A stretch of DNA of 64,000 nt. Origin: JAGVSR01 sp033765145 (GTDB taxonomy: Bacteria; Pseudomonadota; Alphaproteobacteria; Rhizobiales; Hyphomicrobiaceae). Positions 43,755 through 51,585 of this stretch are shown here, piece after piece. Where the stretch lies: assembly GCA_033765145.1 (NCBI GenBank), contig JANRIH010000015.1, positions 62,001 through 126,000 of the forward strand, given 5' to 3'. The notes beneath the pieces are model-generated. The model was not told the origin of the DNA, ran no database searches, and saw only the letters and a list, made by a program, of their open reading frames with translations. Position numbers and translations under genes: made by a program. The number at the start of each line of letters is the position of its first letter. The first letter of the stretch is position 1.

Positions 43755-44963
43755 CTACTTGCAGAGGATGATGCCGGCTTCCTCGGGCCAGTCGAGCCAG
43801 ACCTGATCTTCCCAGGAGATCGGCCGCTCGATCGTGTTGGCGGCGTTGGCGCGAAGGGCTGTCACGCGCGCGCCGCCCGGCACTTCCACGTGATAGTGCG
43901 AAATGGAGCCCAGATAGCCGACATCGGAAACCTTGCCCGAAATGACGTTCATAGTCGCGGCTGGCTTGTCGAAACCGATGCGAATTTTCTCGGGCCGGAC
44001 CGCGACAAACACCTCCTGACCGACCTTGCCGCCTTCGGGAGCGGCCGCCTTGAACCGTGCGCCGCCGCCCGTGGCCTCGACTTCGGCGGATACGCCATTC
44101 AGTGCCGCGATCTTGCCCGGCAGAATGTTCACCTCACCGATGAACTCGGCAACGTACCGGCAGTTCGGCGCCTCGTAGATGTCACCGGGCGTCGCGACAT
44201 GGACAAGAATGCCGTGGTTCATCACCGCAATGCGGCTTGCGACCGTCATCGCTTCTTCCTGGTCGTGGGTCACGATGATGAAGGTCGTGCCGGTCGTTTC
44301 CTGGATGCGCATCAATTCGAACTGCGCCTGATTGCGGAGCTTCTTGTCGAGCGCGCCCAAGGGTTCGTCGAGAAGCATGATGCGTGGCTTTTTTGCGATG
44401 GCGCGGGCGAGGGCGACACGCTGCTGCTGTCCGCCCGACAATTGATGGGGCTTGCGCGCGGCGAACTTGCCAAGTTCGACCAAGGCCATGGCTTCCTTCA
44501 CACGCTCGTCGATCAGGGCGGCTTCCATGCCTTCCTGCCGTAGACCGAAGCCGATGTTCTTCTCGACCGTCATGTGCGGGAAGAGCGCGTAGGACTGGAA
44601 CATCATGTTGATGTTCGAGCGTTCGTAGGGCGCGAGGCTCGTGATGTCCTGGCCGTCGACGAGGATGCGACCGCTGGTCGGCTTCTCGAAGCCCGCGAGC
44701 ATGCGCAGGAGTGTCGTCTTTCCGCACCCCGAGGGTCCGAGAAGCGCAAAGAACTCGCGCTCGTAGATGTCGAGGGTCACATTGTCGACGGCGACGAAAT
44801 CGCCGAAGCGTTTCGTGACGTTCTCGAAGCGCACGATCGGTTTCTTCGCGGGGTCCTTCCAAGGTGCGAAGCCCGACTGGGGAGCTGCGGAGCGGGGGCC
44901 CTTGCGCCGCTCACCCGTGCCGTTTGCGGATGGCTTGGCTTCCACACTGTTACTAGCCGTCAT
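43755..44963 (-). CDS. potG: Spermidine/putrescine ABC transporter ATP-binding protein (PotG/PotA type)
   Basis: 402 aa from ATG 44963 (AAGGGCG upstream; a longer start at 44978 is possible). ABC domain: Walker A GPSGCGKTT, signature LSGGQQQRVALARA, Walker B RIMLLDEPLGALD and the H-loop IVTHDQEEAM. The C-terminal about 120 residues form the TOBE regulatory domain. Powers putrescine uptake with potF/H/I products. Separated from potF by a strong hairpin. Confidence 0.95.
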   Translation of the reverse strand: MTASNSVEAKPSANGTGERRKGPRSAAPQSGFAPWKDPAKKPIVRFENVTKRFGDFVAVDNVTLDIYEREFFALLGPSGCGKTTLLRMLAGFEKPTSGRILVDGQDITSLAPYERSNINMMFQSYALFPHMTVEKNIGFGLRQEGMEAALIDERVKEAMALVELGKFAARKPHQLSGGQQQRVALARAIAKKPRIMLLDEPLGALDKKLRNQAQFELMRIQETTGTTFIIVTHDQEEAMTVASRIAVMNHGILVHVATPGDIYEAPNCRYVAEFIGEVNILPGKIAALNGVSAEVEATGGGARFKAAAPEGGKVGQEVFVAVRPEKIRIGFDKPAATMNVISGKVSDVGYLGSISHYHVEVPGGARVTALRANAANTIERPISWEDQVWLDWPEEAGIILCK

Positions 44964-45020
44964 GGGAACGCCCTTCAAATTGCGTCGTACGCGAATACGA
45001 AATGCAGGTCGTCATAGGAA

Positions 45021-45049
45021 AACCGCGCCGAAGAGGCTTCGGCGCGGTT
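45021..45049 (-). terminator. Intercistronic hairpin between potF and potG
   Basis: Perfect 13-bp inverted repeat AACCGCGCCGAAG / CTTCGGCGCGGTT with a 3-base loop, ten bases after the potF stop. On the minus strand it is followed by only TTCC after the stem's own TT, a poor U tract. It may act as a partial terminator or as a 3' stabiliser that raises binding-protein expression relative to downstream transporter genes. Confidence 0.65.
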
Positions 45050-45058
45050 CAAGTTTCG

Positions 45059-46165
45059 TTACTGGCCTGTCTTGATGCGTGTCCACATGCGGGTCACGAG
45101 CCGCTGTGTTTTGTCGTCCCACGCTGTCTTGACGTACAGCTTCTTCATCGTCGCCGCATCGGGGTAGACTGCGGGGTTCGACTTCACCGCCTCGTCGAGG
45201 AATTCCTGAGAGGCGAGATTGCCGTTCGCGTACGCGACGTAGTTTGAGGCCTTCGCGATCACCTCCGGACGATGCAGGTAGTTGAGGAAGATGAGTGCTT
45301 CCTCGACGTGCGGCGCATCCTTCGGAATCGCCATCATGTCGAACCACATCTGCGTTCCCTCTTCGGGGATGTTGTAGCTGATGACGTGGCCGTTCTTCGC
45401 TTCTTCGGCGCGCGTGCGGGCCTGCAAGAGGTCGCCCGACCAGCCGAGCGCCATGCATGCGTCGCCATTCGCCATGGCGTCGATGTATTCAGACGAATGG
45501 AACTTCTTGATGAAGGGACGAATCTTCATCAACAGCTCTTCGGCCTTCTTGAAGTCCTCGGGTTTGGTCGTGTTCGGATCGAGGCCCAGGAAATTGAGAA
45601 CCGGGGGCACGATGTCCTCCGGGCTGTCGAGCACGTAGATGCCGCAATCCTTGAATTTTTCCGCAACCGCGGGGTCGAAGATCATTTTCAGAGATTTGAC
45701 GGGCGCGTCGGGCATGCGCTCCTTGATCTTGCCCTCGTTGTAGCCAACGCCAGTGGTGCCCCACATGTACGTAATGGCGTACTCGTTGCCGGGATCGTAG
45801 ATTGCGACGCGGTCAGACACCTCGGGCCACAGGTTCTTGATGTTCGGGATTTTGGCCTTGTCGAGCTTCTGGAAAACGCCCGCCTTGATCTGGCGCGAGA
45901 GGAACGACCCGGTTGGGACGACGATGTCGTAGCCCGTCTTGCCGGCGAGGAGTTTCGTCTCGAGGACTTCGTTCGAGTCGAACACGTCGTAGACGACCTT
46001 GATGCCCGTCTCTTTCGTGAAATCCTCGAGAATGCTCTCGTCGATGTAGTCCGACCAATTGTAAACGCGGACTTCCTTCTCTGCCGCGGCCGGCGAGACC
46101 AATGCGACGATCGCCACCGCAGCGGCGCTGATCGTCGAAAGTCTCGAACTCATTCGATGGGTCAT
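45059..46165 (-). CDS. potF: Polyamine ABC transporter substrate-binding protein (PotF type)
   Basis: 368 aa. Signal peptide about 1-28 (ISAAAVAIVALVSPAAA-E). Mature protein starts KEVRVYNWSDYIDESILEDF, as PotF/PotD do; VPTGSFLSRQIKAG, YMWGTTGVGYN and CMALGWSGDLLQA are typical polyamine-binding segments. Periplasmic receptor for putrescine. First gene of the pot operon; shares a divergent promoter region and a TTGTGATCACAA palindrome with the GntR gene. Confidence 0.95.
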   Translation of the reverse strand: MTHRMSSRLSTISAAAVAIVALVSPAAAEKEVRVYNWSDYIDESILEDFTKETGIKVVYDVFDSNEVLETKLLAGKTGYDIVVPTGSFLSRQIKAGVFQKLDKAKIPNIKNLWPEVSDRVAIYDPGNEYAITYMWGTTGVGYNEGKIKERMPDAPVKSLKMIFDPAVAEKFKDCGIYVLDSPEDIVPPVLNFLGLDPNTTKPEDFKKAEELLMKIRPFIKKFHSSEYIDAMANGDACMALGWSGDLLQARTRAEEAKNGHVISYNIPEEGTQMWFDMMAIPKDAPHVEEALIFLNYLHRPEVIAKASNYVAYANGNLASQEFLDEAVKSNPAVYPDAATMKKLYVKTAWDDKTQRLVTRMWTRIKTGQ

Positions 46166-46268
46166 TGAGACGTTCTCCGTCGAAAGAACTCATGGATTAT
46201 TACGACCGATCGGTGCGACCACGGCCGTGTCGCGAGGGCCGTTTTAGCGACCGCCGACGATGCTTCCA

Positions 46269-46280
46269 TTGTGATCACAA
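46269..46280. promoter_or_regulatory. GntR-regulator palindrome between potF and the regulator gene
   Basis: Perfect TTGTGATCACAA, 104 bp upstream of potF (minus) and 131 bp upstream of the GntR gene (plus). Its position in the shared divergent region is what autoregulation plus control of transport would need. Confidence 0.8.
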
Positions 46281-46410
46281 ATTTCTCGGGCTACAAGACT
46301 ATCATTTCGACAACATGCCGATCGCTTGGGCGACCGGTCCTCGTGTCGGACGGTCACCTGGTATTGCGCGCGGGGTGGCAGGACAGGGCGCCGACAGTCG
46401 GGAGGCGGCC

Positions 46411-47151
46411 ATGAAAGTGATGGAATCCAATCGTCTAGCGGCCGACAGCGACAAGGCTGGCCTCGCGACGGAACCTGCCGACAGCCCGCTGGTCGGGTTT
46501 GGCGTGCCCGCACATGAGGGCGTCTATCGCCAGCTGAGAGAACTCATTCTTTTCGGCGGCATCCGGCCGGGTTCCGCGCTGACGCTCCGCGGGATCGCGG
46601 ATGATCTCGGTGTCAGTCCGATGCCAGTTCGTGAGGCGGTCCGGCGTCTCATCGCCGAACGGGCGCTTGCCATGCAGGACAACCGGCGCGTGCGCGTCGC
46701 GCCGATGACGGCAGAGAAGTTCGAGCAGATCCTCTTTGCGCGGCGCGCGATCGAGCCGGAGTTGGCTGTGCGCGCGCTCGCGAACCTCGATCCATCAAAG
46801 ATTGCCGAGATCGAAGCCATCGACGAGGATGTCAACCGCGCGATGTTCGAGGGCGACACGGAAGGCTACATGCGCGCGAACTATTACTTTCATTTTGCAC
46901 TCTATCGCCACGCTGACGCGCCGACGCTGCTCGGTCTCGTCGACAGCATCTGGCTGCAGTTCGGCCCGTTCATGCGGATGGCTTATGGCCGGATCGGCAC
47001 CTCGCGCATCGAGGACATCGAGGACAATCACGCCCAGGCTCTTGCCGCGATACGGACGGGGGACGGCGCTGCCCTGCGTACTGCGATCGATGCGGATATC
47101 GGGCAGGGCATGCGTTATATCGGCGAGGCGGTGCTTTCGCCCCGGGCATGA
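46411..47151 (+). CDS. GntR-family transcriptional regulator (FCD-type), probable polyamine regulator
   Basis: 246 aa from ATG 46411 with GGGAGG upstream; a longer open frame from 46165 lacks family similarity. The winged helix (about 35-105) contains GVYRQLRELILFGGIRPGS and ALTLRGIADDLGVSPMPVREAVRRL; the rest is an all-helical FCD ligand domain with metal-type residues (NYYFHFALYRHAD, DNHAQALAAIRTGD). Located between potF (divergent) and puuA. The cluster-wide palindromes point to it as their binding protein, with a polyamine or gamma-glutamyl intermediate as likely effector (inference). Confidence 0.9.
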   Translation: MKVMESNRLAADSDKAGLATEPADSPLVGFGVPAHEGVYRQLRELILFGGIRPGSALTLRGIADDLGVSPMPVREAVRRLIAERALAMQDNRRVRVAPMTAEKFEQILFARRAIEPELAVRALANLDPSKIAEIEAIDEDVNRAMFEGDTEGYMRANYYFHFALYRHADAPTLLGLVDSIWLQFGPFMRMAYGRIGTSRIEDIEDNHAQALAAIRTGDGAALRTAIDADIGQGMRYIGEAVLSPRA

Positions 47152-47213
47152 GCGGTCTACGGTTTCAAACCTTTCGGCCTCCGGTCCGGCGGCACCTTGT
47201 CAATGTCCCGACT

Positions 47214-47225
47214 TTGTGATCACAA
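47214..47225. promoter_or_regulatory. GntR-regulator palindrome upstream of puuA-like gene
   Basis: Third exact TTGTGATCACAA, 63 bp after the GntR stop and 210 bp before puuA. A partial copy (TGTGATCA) sits directly on the puuA start at about 47429-47436. Confidence 0.78.
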
Positions 47226-47435
47226 TTGGGGTGATGCGCGGTTTCGATGGCCGACGATGCCTCCGTCCGTATCGGCCCCGAGGCACCTTTCCTTTTGCCG
47301 CGCCCGGGCGGAAAATGACTTCAATCGATACGCTTAGGACTGTTCGGGACGTCTTTCGAGCGGCCGGTTTGCGGTGCTCGGCACACCCTCTCCGTTCGAC
47401 GGCGGCAGGGTTCGATCTTATCCAATGGTGTGATC

Positions 47436-48833
47436 ATGGCGACCAAGCACGGCGCGGCATCCGAGATCGAGCACTTCGGTGCCGGGACCAAGGTCGAGAA
47501 CCTGCAGAAGTGGGTGCGCGTGCATCGGATCGAGGAAGTCGACTGCGCGGTCCCCGACATCGCGGGTGTGGCGCGTGGCAAGACGATGCCGGTCGAGAAG
47601 CTCGTGAAGCTCGACGCCGTGCATCTGCCGATCTCGATCTTCTACCAGACGATTACGGGCGACTATGTCGGGTTTGAGGAGGACGGGCAGCAGCTCTACG
47701 CGGAGAGTGATCTCAAGATCCTGCCCGACCTCTCGACGATCCGTCCCGCCCCCTGGGCGTCGAGCCCGACCGCTCAGGTCATCCACGACGCGACGTGGCA
47801 AAACGGTGAACCGGTCGAGATCGCGCCGCGCAACGTGCTGAAGCGGGTGGTCGAGCTTTACAAGGCGAAAGGCTGGATGCCGGTCGTTGCGCCCGAGCTC
47901 GAATTCTATCTGACGAACAAGAACACCGATCCCGACTATCCCTTGCAGCCGCCCAAGGGGCGTTCGGGCCGCAAGGGAACCGGACGGCAGGCCTACAGCC
48001 TCGGTGCGGTCGACGAATACGACAAGATCGTCGACGACATCTACGAGTTCGCTGAGCTTCAGTACCTCAAGATCGACACCATCATCCAGGAAGGCGGCGC
48101 GGCCCAGCTCGAGATCAATCTCCTGCACGGGCATCCCGTCGATCTCGCGGATCAGGTGTTCCTGTTCAAGCGAACGATCCGCGAAGCCGCGTTCAAGCAC
48201 GAATGCTACGCGACGTTCATGGCCAAGCCGCTCGAGAACGAGCCGGGCAGCGCCATGCACATCCATCAGAGTGTCGTCGATCTCAAGACGGGGCGGAACA
48301 TCTTCACGGAAGAGAACGGACAGCCGAGCAAGCACTTCTTCAATTTCATCGCCGGGCAGCAGACCTATCTGCCGGCCGCGCTCTGCCTCTTGGCGCCTTA
48401 CGTCAACTCGTATCGCCGGCTCGTGCCCAATGGGGCCGCGCCGATCAACGTCGAGTGGGGCATCGACAATCGCTCGGCGGGCTTGCGGGTGCCGATCTCG
48501 AGCGATGCGGCGCGGCGTGTCGAGAACCGGCTGCCGGGCTCGGACAGCAATCCCTATCTCGCGATCGCGGCCAGCCTTGCGTGCGGGTATCTCGGCATGG
48601 TGAAGGCGCTCGATCCGCGCGCGGCGATCGTCGGCAACGCCTACCGCAACGATCACCAATTACCGCGAGGGCTTCTCGAGGCGCTCTACGACTTCGATGA
48701 GAGCCGCGACCTGCACGAGATGCTAGGCCCCCGGTTCTGCCACGCCTACGCGGCGATCAAGCGGAGCGAGTTCGAGGAATTCATGCGCGTCATCAGCCCG
48801 TGGGAGCGGGAGCATCTGCTGTTGAGTGTGTAA
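47436..48833 (+). CDS. puuA: Glutamine synthetase-family enzyme, probable gamma-glutamylputrescine synthetase
   Basis: 465 aa from ATG 47436 (GTG 47430 also possible; neither has a clear ribosome site). GS catalytic domain: APELEFYL (metal Glu), GGAAQLEINLLHG, GSAMHIHQSV, NRSAGLRVP and ENRLPGSDSNPYLA. The length and N-terminus fit GS-III/PuuA-like proteins rather than GlnA. PuuA ligates glutamate to putrescine at the cost of ATP. Completes uptake plus first two catabolic steps with potFGHI and puuB. Confidence 0.88.
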   Translation: MATKHGAASEIEHFGAGTKVENLQKWVRVHRIEEVDCAVPDIAGVARGKTMPVEKLVKLDAVHLPISIFYQTITGDYVGFEEDGQQLYAESDLKILPDLSTIRPAPWASSPTAQVIHDATWQNGEPVEIAPRNVLKRVVELYKAKGWMPVVAPELEFYLTNKNTDPDYPLQPPKGRSGRKGTGRQAYSLGAVDEYDKIVDDIYEFAELQYLKIDTIIQEGGAAQLEINLLHGHPVDLADQVFLFKRTIREAAFKHECYATFMAKPLENEPGSAMHIHQSVVDLKTGRNIFTEENGQPSKHFFNFIAGQQTYLPAALCLLAPYVNSYRRLVPNGAAPINVEWGIDNRSAGLRVPISSDAARRVENRLPGSDSNPYLAIAASLACGYLGMVKALDPRAAIVGNAYRNDHQLPRGLLEALYDFDESRDLHEMLGPRFCHAYAAIKRSEFEEFMRVISPWEREHLLLSV

Positions 48834-48854
48834 TGGTTTGTAGCGTGCGCGTCC

Positions 48855-51176
48855 CTACCCCAACTCCGCCAGCACGCATTTGAGCAGGCCGTAGTCGAAG
48901 CGGCCGCCCAAAGCCGCGTGGGCGGGGCCGAGCTTGCCGGTCTCGAGCGTGGCCAAGCGCTCGAATGCGGCGTGGATCTCGTCGAGGTCGGCGGCGTCGA
49001 GGGGGAGGATGGCATCCGACGTCAAAAGCCCGGCCTCGATGGCTTCGGCGAAGTGGCCATAGACCGTCGAGACGTCGATTCGGCGGCGCGCGGCGATACT
49101 TTCAGCGTCGAGGCCGGCGAGATGGAGGGCGAGGGTCTCGTTGACGCTCGCCGACAGCTTGTTCTTGAGCAAGGGGTGACCCGCGACAGCGCGGTGGGCC
49201 ACGATCGTTTCGATGATGCGTGCGCCGTAGCGCTTGATCTTGCTCGTGCCAAGCCCGGTGATGTCGGCGAGTGCTTCGAGTGTCGCGGGCTTTTTCTCGG
49301 CGAGTTCTGCGAGCGTGCGATCGTGGCAGATGACGTAGGGCGGCAACTTCGCGTCGGCGGCCAATTGCGCGCGGAGCGTTCGAAGCGCTGAAAAGAGCGG
49401 CTGGTGCTCGGCCGTGACTGACGTCGCGGCGCTCGACTTGGCGCCACGTCGCTGCTTGCCCGAACGATCGGCGGACGGACGTGTCACGCGCATCAGGAAT
49501 TTTGCGTCGCCGCGGAGCAAGGGCCGCGCGCTTTCGGTCAGTTGCAGCGTTCCGTGGCCTTCGTCGTCGCCGGCGAGATAGCCGCGCGCGACGAGCTGGC
49601 GATAGAGCCCGCGCCACTGATTGGGATCGACGTCTTTTCCGATGCCGAAGACTGTGAGCTTGTCGTGGCTCGCGCGGATGACGCGCTCGTAGGCTTTGCC
49701 CTGGAGCACGTCGACGAGGTAGCCGACCCCAAAACGCTGCCCCGTCCTGTAGACGGTCGAGAGCGCCTTCTGTGCGAGGACAGTTCCGTCCTCCGTCGCG
49801 GGAGGGGTCAGGCAGTTGTCGCAGTTTCCGCAGGGTTTCGAGCCGCGTTCGCCGAAGTAGGCGAGGAGCGCCTGACGGCGGCAGCCGGGCATTTCCGCGA
49901 GGCCGATCAGGGCGTCGAGCTTCTGGCGCTGGATGTGCTTGAAGGCGTCGGACCCGTCGGACTGCTGGATCCATTGGCGCAACTGCATGAGGTCGTTCAT
50001 GCCGTAGGCGAGCCAGGCGTTCGCGGGTTCGCCGTCGCGACCGGCGCGGCCTGTCTCCTGGTAGTAGGCCTCGATCGATTTCGGCATATTCAAATGCGCG
50101 ACGAAGCGGACGTCGGGTTTGTCGATCCCCATCCCGAATGCGATCGTCGCGACGATCACGAGGCCATCCTCATTGAGGAATCGCTCCTGGGCGCGACGGC
50201 GCACCTGCGCGTCGAGGCCGGCGTGGTAGGCCAGCGCGGTGCGGCCCTTTGCGGAGAGCCATGCGGCGGTCTCCTCGACCGACTTGCGCGACAGGCAATA
50301 GACGATCCCGGCGTCCTCAGGATGCTCGCCTTCAATGAACTGCCAGAGGCGCTCGCGGGCCCCGACCGAGCCCATTTCGGCGATCGTGTAGCGGATGTTC
50401 GGGCGGTCGAAGCTCGCGACGAACCGCTCGGCATTTTCGAGCCGCAGTTCCGAGACGATCTCCTCGCGGGTCCGTTCGTCCGCCGTCGCGGTCAATGCGA
50501 TGCGCGGCACGGCCGGGAAACGTTCGGCGAGGGCGCGGAGCTGTCGGTACTCGGGCCGGAAGTCGTGGCCCCATTGGGAGACGCAGTGCGCCTCGTCGAT
50601 CGCGAAGAGCGCGATGTCGAGCCCCGCGAGGAGGCCGAGTGTCCGTTCCTGCAAGAGGCGTTCGGGGGCCACGTAGAGGAGGTCAAGCGCGCCGGCTGCG
50701 ACTCGGCGCTCGACGGCGGCTTGTTCGGCTCCGGTTAGTGTCGAATTCAGGGCCGCCGCAGCAACGCCGGCCTCGTTCAAGGCGTCCACCTGATCCTGCA
50801 TCAGCGCAATCAGGGGTGAGACGACGATGCCGGTGCCGGGCCGGACGATCGCGGGGATCTGGTAGCAGAGCGACTTGCCGCCGCCCGTCGGCATCAGGAC
50901 GAGGGCATCTTGTCCGGCGAGCAGCGTTTCGACAACGCGGGACTGATGCAGGCGGAACTGCTTGTAGCCGAAGACCCGTTCCAGTACGGCCTGGGCTTCG
51001 GCCAGGGTTGCACCATTGCCGGGCGATCGTTCTCGGATTTGAGGGCGAGACGCGGCGGCTGGCACGGCTTGCTCGAGGCTTTCTCTTTGTGGCGTCTTCG
51101 CCAGATCCGCTGAGGCGATTGCTGACCGGCAGCGGGAGATCGGCTTCCGACATCCGGATCGCGTTCTGAGTTCCAT
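48855..51176 (-). CDS. recQ: ATP-dependent DNA helicase RecQ
   Basis: Up to 773 aa; homology begins near residue 57 (LAEAQAVLERVFGYKQFR), and ATG 51176 lacks a good ribosome site, so the true start may be further in. Helicase motifs: Walker A MPTGGGKSLCYQ, DEAHCVSQWGHDFRP, ATIAFGMGIDKPDVR, QETGRAGRDGEP; zinc Cys in MPGCRRQALLAYFGE and CGNCDNC. Then RQC winged helix, an HRDC domain (about 590-665) and a C-terminal HTH_40-like domain (about 680-765). 3'-5' helicase of recombination and repair. Convergent with puuA. Confidence 0.95.
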   Translation of the reverse strand: MELRTRSGCRKPISRCRSAIASADLAKTPQRESLEQAVPAAASRPQIRERSPGNGATLAEAQAVLERVFGYKQFRLHQSRVVETLLAGQDALVLMPTGGGKSLCYQIPAIVRPGTGIVVSPLIALMQDQVDALNEAGVAAAALNSTLTGAEQAAVERRVAAGALDLLYVAPERLLQERTLGLLAGLDIALFAIDEAHCVSQWGHDFRPEYRQLRALAERFPAVPRIALTATADERTREEIVSELRLENAERFVASFDRPNIRYTIAEMGSVGARERLWQFIEGEHPEDAGIVYCLSRKSVEETAAWLSAKGRTALAYHAGLDAQVRRRAQERFLNEDGLVIVATIAFGMGIDKPDVRFVAHLNMPKSIEAYYQETGRAGRDGEPANAWLAYGMNDLMQLRQWIQQSDGSDAFKHIQRQKLDALIGLAEMPGCRRQALLAYFGERGSKPCGNCDNCLTPPATEDGTVLAQKALSTVYRTGQRFGVGYLVDVLQGKAYERVIRASHDKLTVFGIGKDVDPNQWRGLYRQLVARGYLAGDDEGHGTLQLTESARPLLRGDAKFLMRVTRPSADRSGKQRRGAKSSAATSVTAEHQPLFSALRTLRAQLAADAKLPPYVICHDRTLAELAEKKPATLEALADITGLGTSKIKRYGARIIETIVAHRAVAGHPLLKNKLSASVNETLALHLAGLDAESIAARRRIDVSTVYGHFAEAIEAGLLTSDAILPLDAADLDEIHAAFERLATLETGKLGPAHAALGGRFDYGLLKCVLAELG

Positions 51177-51585
51177 CGAGGGTTAGACCGATTCTTCCGC
51201 GCGGCGGGCGCGCCCTGGCGCGCAGAACATCCTTAGCCACAGGTTCTGCTGGGGCTGCTTCGCCGGAATATCGGCCTCGCGGGAAGGCTCGGGGCTACCC
51301 CCAATCGGCTTCGTCCGGTCGTTCTCTGGGTGTGGCAAATCTGACGATCGGCGTCGCAAGATCGTCACACTGCGGACGAGTGCTCGTCTGTGCCTTTGGC
51401 GTTCTCACGGAAAACTGTTAATCCGCTGAATGGTCTCGCAGAAAATGATCTGGTCGTTTATCATGTTTCAACCGTGCCAGCCTTAACTGCTGGCTCTGGC
51501 GATATACATCTTCGCGAGATTTTGACGGAAGTGGTCCGTTGAGACGTTTGGTTTTTTGTCGCGTCCGGGTCGGGGGAGACACAGT
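51177..51585. other. Divergent intergenic region, no gene recognised
   Basis: 409 bp between recQ and the large L,D-transpeptidase. Somewhat AT-rich from 51400 onward, so probably promoter DNA. A 61-codon minus frame at 51183-51368 has no features that support it. Confidence 0.5.

Noticed and set aside
45272..46168. 298-codon plus-strand frame
   Set aside because: Antisense to potF.
47418..48659. 413-codon minus-strand frame
   Set aside because: Antisense to the glutamine synthetase-family gene.
49542..50738. 398-codon plus-strand frame
   Set aside because: Antisense to recQ.
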